A stretch of DNA of 64,000 bases from Adiantum capillus-veneris (lineage: Eukaryota; Streptophyta; Polypodiopsida; Polypodiales; Pteridaceae), in contig CM043960.1 of assembly GCA_014529385.2 (NCBI GenBank), positions 124,723,543-124,787,542 of the forward strand, given 5' to 3'. The notes beneath the pieces were generated by a model that searched no databases, was not told the DNA's origin, and worked only from the letters and a program-made list of their open reading frames with translations. How positions within the stretch are numbered: position 1 is the first letter of the stretch; each line of letters opens with the position of its first letter. Below are positions 23,388 through 32,560 of this stretch, in pieces. The translations under genes were made by a program, and so were the position numbers.

Positions 23388-24371
23388 GGTTACGCCTCAA
23401 AAGGAACTCGAATAAGTGCAAGTTCGGGTTCGGGAATAGGTTATAGGACTGGTGATCCGTGAGCGAAAAATCTATCTGGAATAAGTTCGCGCTATGGAGT
23501 CCGGGAATTTCGCAAGGTTCAAGAGTTCAAGAGAGTAGACTGGCGATGGAATTTCCGCAGGAAAGTCCTGAACAGGATTTGGTTCAGGAATAGGCTCTTC
23601 TGAGAGTACGTCAAGGTAGCTCAAGTATGGCACTGGCACGCGGAACTCGTTGGCGTCGGCATCCATGCAACTGTGAGCATGAAGAGGAGCATCTAGAGCA
23701 CCTAATAATTTTGGGGCCTTTTAAGTGATTAAGTGTGTTCACATGGGCGTTAAAAATTTAGGGCATGTCAATCAATGTTGGCCGGCCACTTTGGCATTGA
23801 AAATTTTGGGCTATGTTTTTAATGTTTAACCTGCTAATGCTTTTACGTAAACAAAAGACCAGCCAGCGAAAGGGTAATTTCAGCCCAGCGTAACATAAAG
23901 TTTAGCCAACGTGGGATGTTTTCAGCCAACGTGGGATGTTTTCAGCCAACGTTTCAGCACAAAGGCAACCAGCATATAGGAGAATTTCAGCAGAGGCTTT
24001 CAAAATTTCAGGCCAGCAATTGGGTGAATTGGGTGAAAGGCAGCCAACACTTTGTGAAGGGGTGTGATTCCTGGGAATTGAAGGGGCACATTGCCTTTTG
24101 CCAAGTCAATGGCCTTTCACATGAAAGCTAGCACACAGGTGCGAAGGAGTGCAATCCGATGAAGGGGTATGCACGGTTCTCCGGGTACGCCACGCACACA
24201 CATCTGTGTTCTGTCCTTATTTATAGAATTGGAACAGAAAAATTCATGTTACCTCATGCTTGTATACACATGCGTACCATCTTTCTTCTGCTTCCATGCA
24301 ACTCCGGGAAGGGGTAGAGTATAGCGGCGAGGGTGAGAGGCTCACAACCTTCGGGTCCCGGTAAAAAAATT
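23388..24371 (-). other. 5' leader of gag-protease element
   Basis: Non-coding sequence between the primer-binding site and gag. It includes a short direct repeat of CAGCCAACGTGGGATGTTTT at about 23910-23950. No gene seen. Confidence 0.5.
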
Positions 24372-24383
24372 ACTCTGATACCA
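24372..24383 (-). promoter_or_regulatory. tRNA-iMet primer-binding site (gag-protease element)
   Basis: The minus strand reads TGGTATCAGAGT, one base from the LTR edge at 24385 and one mismatch from the usual sequence. Confidence 0.85.
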
Positions 24384-24384
24384 C

Positions 24385-24796
24385 TGTGAGGATTCTAGGT
24401 ACTAATCCTTTATTAAGTACTTAAACTCATGATTAAGACTTAAGAAACTTGAATTGTACTCGAGACAAGACTTAGAAGACTCTGTGTTTGATTGATTGAA
24501 TGTGTCATACAAGGGCTCCTTATATAGGAGACGAAGAGACATAAAAGAAAAGACATGTCTCATGGTGAAGAGACGCGACTTCAGACGTAAAGACACATCC
24601 TTTTGGCGAAGAGTCGCACCCGTAGAGCGAAGGGGTGTGACCAATCGTCGAAGGAGTGTGGCTTTTGGCGAAGAGACACGTCCTTTGGGTGAAGGGGTGT
24701 GACCATCCAAGCGCAGGGGTCCTCCTTGGCATGGCACTTCGCGTATCTGCAACTAGGAGTAGATGTATTGCTGTTAACATAGTCACAATCGTGACA
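24385..24796 (-). repeat. 5' LTR of gag-protease element (412 bp)
   Basis: Partner of 20575-21007, with the same ends and one internal unit fewer. GAATG follows on the outer side. Confidence 0.92.
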
Positions 24797-25584
24797 GAAT
24801 GAATGTTTGCGCTTTGCTCAAGATGAGTGCTCCGAATTGTGCTCAAGGTTCCTTTTGTTCTTATGGAAGGGAGAGCCTTCCGTTCTTAATGAGAGAGTGC
24901 AATGGACACAAACAAAGTGAATGGACACTGTGCGTGCAAGTGTATGAGACTGAGAGATAGAGAGAGAAGAGAAATACGACACCAAGGACGATGTAAAACC
25001 CTCCTCCGAAGGCCCCACTCTCATTGGCGAGAGTGGTCTACTTATGATTGCACAAATCTCTACAATGCTTGGACTTGCCAACGATGAGGACGACAACGAG
25101 ACGGGCTGAAAACTGAAATCGCTAAGGGCTGAAATCTGCAAATCTTGTATCTGCTGAATTCTAACTCTATGTCGGTGACGATGTCGCTGACGACGATGCG
25201 ACGACGACGCGCTGAAAACGCAGATGCTGAAATCTGCGTTTTCCGGGCTGAAACTGTAAACTTCGATGGATCCCACCGTGCGGCGAGGAACTGCTACGGG
25301 AAGGTGAGATCTGCAAGGTTCGGGACTTCTTTTGCTAGTGCTAAAGGTTGAAAACTGAAAACACTGGTCCTATGGCTGATTCTGTCGTGATGATCTTCAA
25401 AAACGCTGAGGTTGATCTGCAAATCAAAAACGCTGGGGCTGAATTCTGTGCTTCTGCAAAAACGCTAGGCTTCTGCTGTGTCTTGCTGTCGCCGGGTTGG
25501 TCTGCAATGCAAAACGTTGGGGCTGATCTGCAATGGAGAAAAACGCTGGCTGTCCTTGGCTGAAAACGCTACGTCTCCTGCCCC

Positions 25585-25609
25585 GGGGGGGGGGGGGGGG
25601 GGGGGGGGG
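25585..25609. repeat. G25 homopolymer
   Basis: There are 25 consecutive G residues after CCCC, inside the minus-strand family B LTR. The equivalent place in the solo LTR (about 13340) has only an ordinary short G run. Confidence 0.9.
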
Positions 25610-26056
25610 TCCTGCTGAGAAGTTGCTTGTTGAGCAAGGTGCTCCTACTGCCTCTTCTGCCAATTAGTGCTAGTCTAAGTTTGCTTATATACAATTTCAA
25701 TTTGCCCTACCTACTTTCCAACAAAAGTCACTTAAAAATAATAAGTGAAAAACAAGAGCAGAACTGGGGTGAAGAGAAGATCCTTCTCTAACATAGATTG
25801 CAAGCGAAAGAAGAACCTCAAGAACCTCAAGACCCTCGAGAATCTCAAGAACTCAAGAACCTCAAGAACCAAGACCCACAAGAACCCAAGTTCCTCGTAA
25901 ACTTAAGAACCCAAGACTTCAGTGGATGGTCATCACTCGAAGCGGAATGGATACTTTGCTTGGAGGTGGTGAGCATGGGATTGGAGAAGAAGAGTTTTCC
26001 TCACCGGGAGGTTTTTCCGACCTTCCCCATCTACGCCAAAGATTGCACTAACTCCT

Positions 26057-27118
26057 ATGGAGCTTTTCGACATAATGATGATGGACATGAAGTTAGAACG
26101 TGAAGCAAGACAAGCAGAAAGAAAGGCCGAGCGTGAGCGTGAGCGTGAGCGTGAGCGTGAGCGTGAGCGTGAGCGTGAGCGTGAGCGTGAGCGTGAGCAA
26201 GCGCGCTTGGCGGCCGAACAGAGAGCCCAACAGATGCAAGAGTTGTTCCGACTCTTTTCTAGTATGCAGGCACAGATTGCAAAGGATCAAGAGAAGGAGA
26301 CTCTCTCAGTCTCTTCTTTTCCAAAGCACCACACACATGATTTGCATGATAATGACAAGCATGATGATGAGCATGATCAAGATGTGATTTCTCACAAGCA
26401 TGATGATTTGCATGAAGATGATGTGATTGTTCACAAGGAAGATGTGTTAGTTGATACTTTCTCTAGTGAAGCTAACCTCATTGCAGATTCGATCAATCAC
26501 AAAGAACCGATCTTGGCTCTCGAGTCGAGGTCCACAGAACCCCCACAGGGAGATTCGATCAAACACGAAGAACCGATCTTGGCTCTCGAGCCTAGGTCCA
26601 AAGAACCCTCACAGAAAGTACTATGTGTTCGCATAATTAATCTACACGCATTGTTCGAGCACGCATTGTTCGACTATTTCATTCGTGATCGTTTCCTGTA
26701 TTTTAGTCAGCGTCTTTATGTGATCCCTTTTCCTAGGCATGACATATTGTACGTTGAGCACAATTCACTCATGAATGAGCACAGATGTATGCGGATTTCT
26801 CATGAAAAGCTGACAAGTATGCATTCAAGGAAGTCACATTCCATGTCTCTTCCTTGGCATGACACAGTCGTAGCAAGATCACAAGAAGAATTGAGCATCA
26901 AGCCTCGACATGTCCATTGTGATTTGCCACAGTTGATTGATTTAGATCAGAAAGACGAATTTGGATCCCATGTTTTGCATGTGTTTGATGAACGGTTTGG
27001 CACTGCGTCTCTTTTTTCATCTACATTGCATACACAGTCTTTTAGGAAGATTAGATTGTGTCCAGTCACTTTACATGGAATGGGTATGTTCATGTTTTTG
27101 CGTTGGAAGTGGTTTTAG
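26057..27118 (+). CDS. Family B ORF: Arg-Glu repeat, His/Asp-rich protein, 353 aa
   Basis: This is the longest uninterrupted ORF of the family B region; I do not recognise its function. From MELFDIMMMDMKLEREARQA a block of about twelve Glu-Arg dipeptides follows, encoded by a GAGCGT hexamer array (26129-26197). Then comes a predicted helical QARLAAEQRAQQMQELFRLF. Residues about 95-135 are rich in His and Asp (HDNDKHDDEHDQDVISHKHD). Two copies of a DSIxHxEPILALExRSxEP unit follow at about 148-190. The C-terminal half has no domain I know. The start is the first ATG of the frame, but the frame stays open upstream, so the protein may be longer. The same protein is encoded in broken form at 28728-37800. 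By position and charge it may be a gag-like RNA-binding protein; that is inference. Confidence 0.6.
   Translation: MELFDIMMMDMKLEREARQAERKAEREREREREREREREREREREREQARLAAEQRAQQMQELFRLFSSMQAQIAKDQEKETLSVSSFPKHHTHDLHDNDKHDDEHDQDVISHKHDDLHEDDVIVHKEDVLVDTFSSEANLIADSINHKEPILALESRSTEPPQGDSIKHEEPILALEPRSKEPSQKVLCVRIINLHALFEHALFDYFIRDRFLYFSQRLYVIPFPRHDILYVEHNSLMNEHRCMRISHEKLTSMHSRKSHSMSLPWHDTVVARSQEELSIKPRHVHCDLPQLIDLDQKDEFGSHVLHVFDERFGTASLFSSTLHTQSFRKIRLCPVTLHGMGMFMFLRWKWF
26129..26197 (+). repeat. GAGCGT hexamer array (about 11 units)
   Basis: A perfect hexanucleotide microsatellite within the ORF, keeping the frame and encoding Glu-Arg repeats. Confidence 0.9.
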
Positions 27119-27130
27119 GAATTTTCAGCC

Positions 27131-27389
27131 ATGAAGATTCTTGAAGAAGGTAGACGCATGACTCTCGACGCAGTTGAAGCATTGAAGGAGCCACAGAAGA
27201 CTTTGTCGCTTTTGGCGCGGCCCAAAGAAGAAGGCATCGCAGACCTTTATGAAGTTCGAGTATCGCACGACCCACACATCAGAGTGGGCCGGCGAAGAGT
27301 CCTTTCGAGAATTCCGGATGTTATTTATTGGCGATCTCCCTCGACGCCATACAGTTCGGTACCAATACCTCACTTTGAAAAGGAGAGGA
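27131..27389 (+). CDS. Second short family B ORF, function unknown
   Basis: A plus-strand frame opens MKILEEGRRMTLDAVEALKE 12 bp after the long ORF stops. It runs up to and into the 3' LTR (to 27451). No domain is recognised. It may be a downstream part of the element's protein or fortuitous; its end in the LTR makes a real stop doubtful. Confidence 0.3.
27377..27389 (+). promoter_or_regulatory. Polypurine tract (family B)
   Basis: GAAAAGGAGAGGA directly precedes the TG of the plus-strand family B LTR. It shows that 27390 is a 3' LTR of the plus-strand copy. Confidence 0.75.
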
Positions 27390-28232
27390 TGTCACATGAC
27401 ACATCCAACCCTATGTGTTCGTGGACAAGCTACTTCATGGCAAGGGTTTAGTTTAGTCAAGTCAGTCTAGAATAGGAAGTGATCTGGCACTTTTGTGAGT
27501 CTGTTTGCAGACCGTGCATGTCCAGACACTTAGAGTAAATGCATATCCTCTGGTTGCACACAGCACGATCATCAGCATTACCATCAGAATCCATCAGGAG
27601 CATTTTCCAGTGCGCAGAACCTATTTTTCCTATTTTGACATTTTTCACTTATTCTTTTAAGTGACTTTTGTTGGAAACTAAGTAGGACAAATTTACCAAG
27701 CAATTATATAAGGAAAACCTAGCGCTAGCTTTTCTGGCAGAAGAAGAGGAAAGTGCACAGGAGCAGGCGTCTCCCTCTTCCTCTCAAGCAAGAACCAACC
27801 CTTTCAGCCTGCCGTTTTTCAGCCCTAAAAGCCAGCGTTTTCAGACCTAAAGCATCAACAATTCCACCATCCAGATCAGCGCTTTAAACCCCTGCAGATC
27901 AGCGTTTTGCTACAGCCAATTCAGCGTTTCAAAGGCCTACAGACATCAGCGTTTTTCAGCCTAATAAGACCAGCCCATCAGCGTTTTACCAAAGTAGCAA
28001 ATCAGCGTTTTCTTCAGCAGTAAAGCAGCAGCAAAACCAGCGTTTTTTCAGCAGTCATCGTCCTCGCCGTTCTCGTCGTCATCGTCGATTCCGTCCTAGA
28101 CATACCTTGCATCAGCATCTTGTACCAGATTGTGCAATCAATAGAATGACTTCTCTCGCCATCGAGAGAGGGGCCCTTGGAGGAGGGTTTTACAACATCC
28201 CTAGTGTCATATTCTCTTCTCTCTCTATCTCT
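27390..28232 (+). repeat. 3' LTR of family B (plus), 3' truncated
   Basis: It starts TGTCACATGACACATCC and runs through the CAGCGTTTT-rich part to GGAGGAGGGTTTTACAAC and CTCTCTCTATCTCT. There it is cut and joined to an internal point of a second family B LTR. The GTTGCACC...ACA end is missing. Confidence 0.85.
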
Positions 28233-28727
28233 AACACTTAGAGTAGTTGCATTTCCTTTGGTTGCGCACAGCATGAACATCATGGTTACAGTCAGTAGCC
28301 ATCAGGAGCATTTTTCAGTGCACAGAACCTATTTTCCCTATTTTAGCCATTTTTCACTATTGTTAATAAATACTTTGTTGGGAAACTGGGTAGGGCAATT
28401 TTGCTAAGTTAATATAAAAGGAACCTGACAGTCACTCAGTAGAGCAGCAGAAGCAAAGAGAGCACATGCAACCTCTTGCAGCAGGCACTCTATCCCAAGC
28501 AAGAACCTCACAAGGCATAGCGTTTTTCAGCTTGATCTGCTGGCGTTTTTCAACCTGCCGTACCACCGCTTTGCACCTGCAGAATCAGCGTTTTTAAGCC
28601 CTGCTGTACCAGCATTTTTCAGCAGCAAAACCAGCGTTTTCAGCAGTGAGACTCAAGCCAGAACAGAAGCATCTTTCAGCCATCAAATCAGCGTTTTCAG
28701 TCAGCAATCATAGCGTCGTCGTCACAT
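28233..28727 (+). repeat. Internal fragment of a second family B LTR (plus)
   Basis: It begins at AACACTTAGAGTAG, which corresponds to about 27523 of the preceding copy. It repeats TTGC...CATCAGGAGCATTTTTCAGTG and the CAGCGTTTTT words, then ends at TAGCGTCGTCGTC. Both ends are truncated, forming a partial head-to-tail LTR duplication. Confidence 0.8.
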
Positions 28728-29077
28728 ATGTCATGCCTACGAAAAGGGATCAAATAAAGATAGAGACTAAAATACAGGAAAACATCACGAATGAAACACT
28801 CGAACAATGCGTGCTGAGTAATCATTCGAACACAGAATACTTCCTGTGAGGGTTCTTTGGACCTCGACTCAAGAGCCAAGATCGGTTCTTCGTAATAGAT
28901 TGAATCTTCCTGTGGGGGTTCTATAGAGCCAAGATCGGTTCTCTGTGATTGATCGATTCTGCAATGAGGTTAGCTTCACTAGAAAAAGTATCAACTAAAC
29001 CATTATCCTTGTGAACAATCACATCTTTTCCTTGCAAATCATCATGCTTGTGAGTAATCACATCTTGATCATGCAAA
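28728..29077 (-). pseudogene. Family B ORF remnant, part 1 (minus)
   Basis: The minus strand encodes diverged copies of the family B protein. Readable pieces are HDQDVITHKHDDLQ, LVDTFSSEANLIAESINHRE and PILALESRSKEPSQEV. Frames are broken. It ends at the truncated family D LTR at 29078 and continues beyond it. Confidence 0.8.
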
Positions 29078-29521
29078 TGTCAGAAACTGCTGACGTGTCA
29101 AAGCCTAAAGAATGGAGCCAACTTACAGATGCAGGCCGAGAGGCCTAAACCTTAAGAAGAACAAGTAACAGAAGAAGTCCTCCTAGCTTATGGGGACCCC
29201 GTCTGATGAGGCCCAAAGTGACATAAAGGATTAAAATAAAGCAGGACCTGCACACACACACACACACACACACAAACTGATGACGTGGCAAAATTCCGAA
29301 AATTGCACTGACATGATGACGTGGCAGGCTGTACGGATTTCCGCATTTTGCGTTGGCCGATGGCGTGGCAAGCTGTACGGATTTCCGTGATTTACGCTGG
29401 CAACTTTTTGGCTTTGCTTTTTGAACCAGATGCTTTTAAGTTTGAAGGCTTTTTACTGTAAATTGCTTTTTAGGCCAAGGGCCTTTAAATATGACGTTAG
29501 GGCTCATTCTCTCGCATGCTT
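29078..29521 (+). repeat. Truncated family D LTR
   Basis: It starts TGTCAGAAACTGCTGACG and follows the solo LTR at 11097 as far as CGCATGCTT, then stops short of the ATACCGAAAGGGGC block. A (CA)n run lies at about 29250-29275. It sits inside the minus-strand family B ORF. Confidence 0.82.
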
Positions 29522-29753
29522 AATCACATCATTATCATGCAAATCATCATGCTTATCATCGTGCTTATCATTATCATGCAAATCATGTGTGTCATGCTTT
29601 GGAAAAGAAGAGACTCAGAGAGTCTCCTTTTGACGATTCTTTGCAATTTGTGTGTGCATACTAAAAAAGAGTCGCAACAACTCTTTCATCAATTAGATTC
29701 TCTGTTCCGCCGCCAAGCACGCTTGCTCATGCTCACGCTCTATGGCTGCCATG
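29522..29753 (-). pseudogene. Family B ORF remnant, part 2 (minus)
   Basis: It continues the minus-strand family B protein towards its N-terminus (KHDDKHDDLHDNDVI, then a broken QLFRL-type segment, then AAIEREHEQACLAAEQRI). The Copia element interrupts it at 29753; CCATG is the duplicated target. Confidence 0.8.
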
Positions 29754-29860
29754 TGATGAGCGCGCGGCGGTGTGTGCAAGTGAAAGAGCACGCGAGAGTG
29801 TGCGGGGTGTGTGCAGGGAGAGGTGGGGAAGCCCAGCAAGAAGGTGGGCGCTAGCACATC

Positions 29861-29903
<43 letters not shown>

Positions 29904-30088
29904 CACGCCATCTGCAAGGGAATAAGTGAGTGAGTTAGTTGAAACTCACTTACCCTTTATTATTTGTATAAGGACCAATTTAATAAGTTAGTGGCCAAGT
30001 TCACATTAAGTTCAATGTGAACTTGGCCAAAGGTTAGTAACCTTTAAAATGTACATTAAAGGGGGCCATTTGGGCCTTTAACCCAACA
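29754..30088 (-). repeat. 3' LTR of Copia element (335 bp)
   Basis: On the plus strand it starts TGATGAGCGCGCGGC and ends TTTAACCCAACA. A (GA)n tract lies at about 29859-29904. Confidence 0.92.
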
Positions 30089-30101
30089 ACCTCCCACTTA
30101 A
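30089..30101 (-). promoter_or_regulatory. Polypurine tract (Copia)
   Basis: The minus strand reads TAAGTGGGAGGT directly against the LTR. Confidence 0.65.
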
Positions 30102-30123
30102 AGGCATAAATGGCGCCTTTAAG

Positions 30124-30642
30124 CTACATGTGTCCCACCATCTCTATGTATAGATGATGTTGTGCTTTGGGTAAGCACTTAGTGAGAGCATCTGCTGGAT
30201 TTTCTGATATATGGACCTTAACCAATGTAATAAGGCCATCCTCAAGCACTTCTCGTATGAAGTGATACCGCACATCAATATGCTTTGTGCGTGCATGAAA
30301 CATGGCGTTCTTTGCCAGACATATGGCACTCTGACTATCACAACCAAGCATAGGTGCCTTGGCAGGCAAACCAAACTCACTGCATAGGCGTGCTAACCAA
30401 ATAGCTTCTTTGAAAGCCTCAGTGGCTGAAATATATTCAGCCTCTGTGGTAGACAATGCAACAATCTTTTGCAATCTTGAACACCATGAAACAGCACCTC
30501 CCGCAAGAGTAAATACATAGCCACTTGTGGATTTTCGTGTATCCACATCACCAGCCATGTCAGAGTCACAAAATCCCTTCAACTCCATTGGTCCTTTACC
30601 ATAGCAAAGGCATTTGTTTTTAGTCCCTTTCAAGTACCTCAT
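30124..30642 (-). pseudogene. RNase H (Copia)
   Basis: This frame is the intact C-terminal domain of the Copia polyprotein. Landmarks are GFCDSDMAGDVDTRKSTSGY, ALSTTEAEYISATEAFKEAI, GCDSQSAICLAKN and HARTKHIDVRYHFIREVLED, then NPADALTKCLP. The acidic residues of the D-E-D core are present. It is one base out of frame with the RT upstream; the frame change falls near 30650, just before VKSIMRYLKGT. Confidence 0.9.
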
Positions 30643-30650
30643 AATGGACT

Positions 30651-31510
30651 TTACTGCAACCTACCTGGATTAGCCATAAATCGGCTCACAACTCCCACTG
30701 CATGGGCTATGTCAGGCCTAGTAGCAACCATAGCATACATAAGTGAACCACAAGCTGAAGCATAAGGCACACTTTGCATGTCATTGGCTTCTTCCTTTGA
30801 CTTGGGACAATCATCCTTATAGATCTTGACATATGGCTGTAATGGCACACCAAGAGGCTTTGCTTCAACCATGTTAAATCTGTCCAGCACCTTTTCAATG
30901 TACTTTTCTTGCGACAAATACAATAGACGCTTGTCTCTTTGCCGTGTAACACGCACTCCAAGTATATGTTCAGCTGCCCCAAGGTCTTTCATTGAAAACG
31001 CAGATTTCAGCTGCCCTTTAAGAGCATCAACAGTGCTTCTTTTCTTTGTAGCTATCAACATATCGTCTACATAGAGCACAAGAATGATAGGGCTGCCATC
31101 CTCATCACATTTGGTATACAAACAATGGTCTGCATGGCTTCTTTTGTAACCATGTTTAAGCATGAAGCGATCAAACTTCTTGTACCACTGTCTACATGAT
31201 TGTTTCAGCCCATACAAGCTTCTTTTGAGCATACATACCAAATGTTCCTTGCCAGGGATGACAAAACCCTCGGGTTGCTTCATGTAAAGCTCTTCTTCCA
31301 CATCACCATGCAAGAAAGCGGTATGTACATCCATTTGGTCCATTTCCAAATCAAGAGCAGCCACTATGGCAAACAGTACACGCAAAGTGGTCATCTTCAC
31401 AACAGGAGAGAACACCTCCTTAAAGTCTATGCCCTTGGTTTGAACATATCCCTTTGCCACAAGCCTTGTCTTATACTTGGGTTTTGCATCAACAATTTTG
31501 ATTTTCTACA
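30651..31510 (-). pseudogene. Reverse transcriptase (Copia)
   Basis: Landmarks are VAKGYVQTKGIDFKEVFSPV, MDVHTAFLHGDVEEELYMKQ, RSLYGLKQSCRQWYKKFD, the catalytic ILVLYVDDMLIA box at about 31092-31057, and GSLMYAMVATRPDIAHAVGV. The core is uninterrupted over 269 codons. Upstream, a stop near 31507 separates it from IVDAKPKYKTRL in the same frame. Of all the polymerases in the window this is among the best preserved. Confidence 0.93.
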
Positions 31511-31595
31511 CCCATTTGTTAGGAATAGCCTTCCTTCCTTTGAGCAATTCAACCAAATCCCAAGTATGATTGGCATGGAAAGCTTTAATCTCTTC

Positions 31596-32560
31596 CTACA
31601 TAGCAAGCTCCCACTTGCCGCTGTGCTCACATGTCTTTGCCTCTTTATACGTAAGAGGCTCTCCCTCATCTGTCAACATAATGTAATGCAAAGAGGGGTC
31701 ATATCGACTCACAGGCCATCTTTGACGAGTAGACCGCCTCACCCAATGATCCACATTATCCGGCAATGGGTTTACATCAGATGGCACTACAAAATCATCA
31801 ACAATGGGTTGCTGTACATCATTTTCAGCATTGTTTCTTGGCTGCAAATGCCCTTCAGGAGCCTCAACTTGCTGTCCAACAACATCTAGCTCAAACACCA
31901 CTGGATCATCTACATTTTCAGCCATTTGTGGTGCATCCTGAGGGTCAAAAATAGGCCTAACAGGTGGCTGGTCATGTTGAAATTTCACCCTTTTATGGTC
32001 ATTCTTTGAGGCACAATTGTTTTGAAGCAGCCTTGCCTCATTAAAAACAACATCCCGGCTGCGTACAACCCTTTTGAGCTTAGGTAACCAAATCCTGTAA
32101 TCCATTTCGCCTTCTTCACCATATCCCATGAAGAGGCCTTTAATGGACTTCGCATCTAGTTTACTCCTAAACTCAGGTCTAACATGCACAAAAGCTTCGC
32201 AACCAAAAATGCGTAAGTGATCATATGAAGCAGGCTTGCCAGACCAAACCTCTTCAGGGATGTCACCTTCCAAAGACATTGAGGAGATCGATTGCATATA
32301 TGCACTGCAGTTTTCAAAGCTTCTCCCCAAAATCCATGAGAGAGATTAGCTGTGGACAGCATGCATCTCACCCTCCCACAGTGTCCTATTGAATCTTTCA
32401 GCCACACCATTAGAAGAGGGGCTGTATGGCACAGTAAGCTCCCTCTTAATGCCCAAATTTTCACAAAACTTATTAAATTCAGCACTTGTGAACTCCCCCC
32501 ATTGTCTGTACGCAAGCATTTTAGCTTTCTACCTGTTTACGTGGTCACAAATGCATGAAA
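31596..32560 (-). pseudogene. Integrase C-terminal half and linker (Copia)
   Basis: The minus strand carries the end of the integrase core with frameshifts ([20 protein letters not shown] holds the catalytic Glu) and SHGFWGEALKTAVHICNRSP. After another shift comes a 244-codon frame with RIFGCEAFVHVRPEFRSKLD, GYGEEGEMDYRIWLP and VVRSRDVVFNEA, typical of the Copia integrase tail. A variable acidic linker leads towards RT (QRWPVSRYDPSLHYIMLTDE). Confidence 0.88.

Larger units (their letters stand above)
20570..24801 (-). mobile_element. Gag-protease-only LTR retrotransposon (TR-GAG-like), TSD GAATG
   Basis: LTRs at 20575-21007 (433 bp) and 24385-24796 (412 bp) flank a 3.4-kb interior. GAATG borders both ends (20570-20574 and 24797-24801). 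A tRNA-iMet site abuts the right LTR and a purine tract abuts the left. The minus-strand coding region holds gag with a zinc knuckle and an aspartic protease plus an acidic tail, but there is no RT, RNase H or integrase and little room for them. It resembles the non-autonomous elements known as TR-GAG, with protease added. It would need RT and integrase from another element. Confidence 0.9.
20556..25747 (-). repeat. Family B LTR (minus), split by the gag-protease element
   Basis: On the plus strand the LTR edge TGTTATGTGCAAC begins at 20556. It is interrupted at 20574 and resumes at 24802 with TTTGCGCTTTGCTC, matching the solo LTR at about 12650. It continues through the GCTGAAAAACGCTGG-rich part and breaks off near 25747, joined to plus-strand family B internal sequence. 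The TGTCACGTGACA end is therefore missing. The G25 run lies within it. Confidence 0.75.
25748..27389 (+). mobile_element. Family B element internal region (plus), 5' end rearranged
   Basis: The unit begins abruptly at the break in an inverted family B LTR and ends at a purine tract and plus-strand family B LTR at 27390. It carries one long intact ORF and a shorter one but no pol. The 5' part (25798-26056) encodes Pro/Glu-rich sequence (EEPQEPQDPRESQELKNLK) also present in the minus-strand copy at 37600-37780. That shows both are copies of one element. No primer-binding site remains. Confidence 0.75.

Noticed and set aside
31200-31889. 229-codon plus-strand ORF over the Copia element
   Set aside because: It lies opposite well-supported integrase and RT coding on the minus strand and has no recognisable protein.
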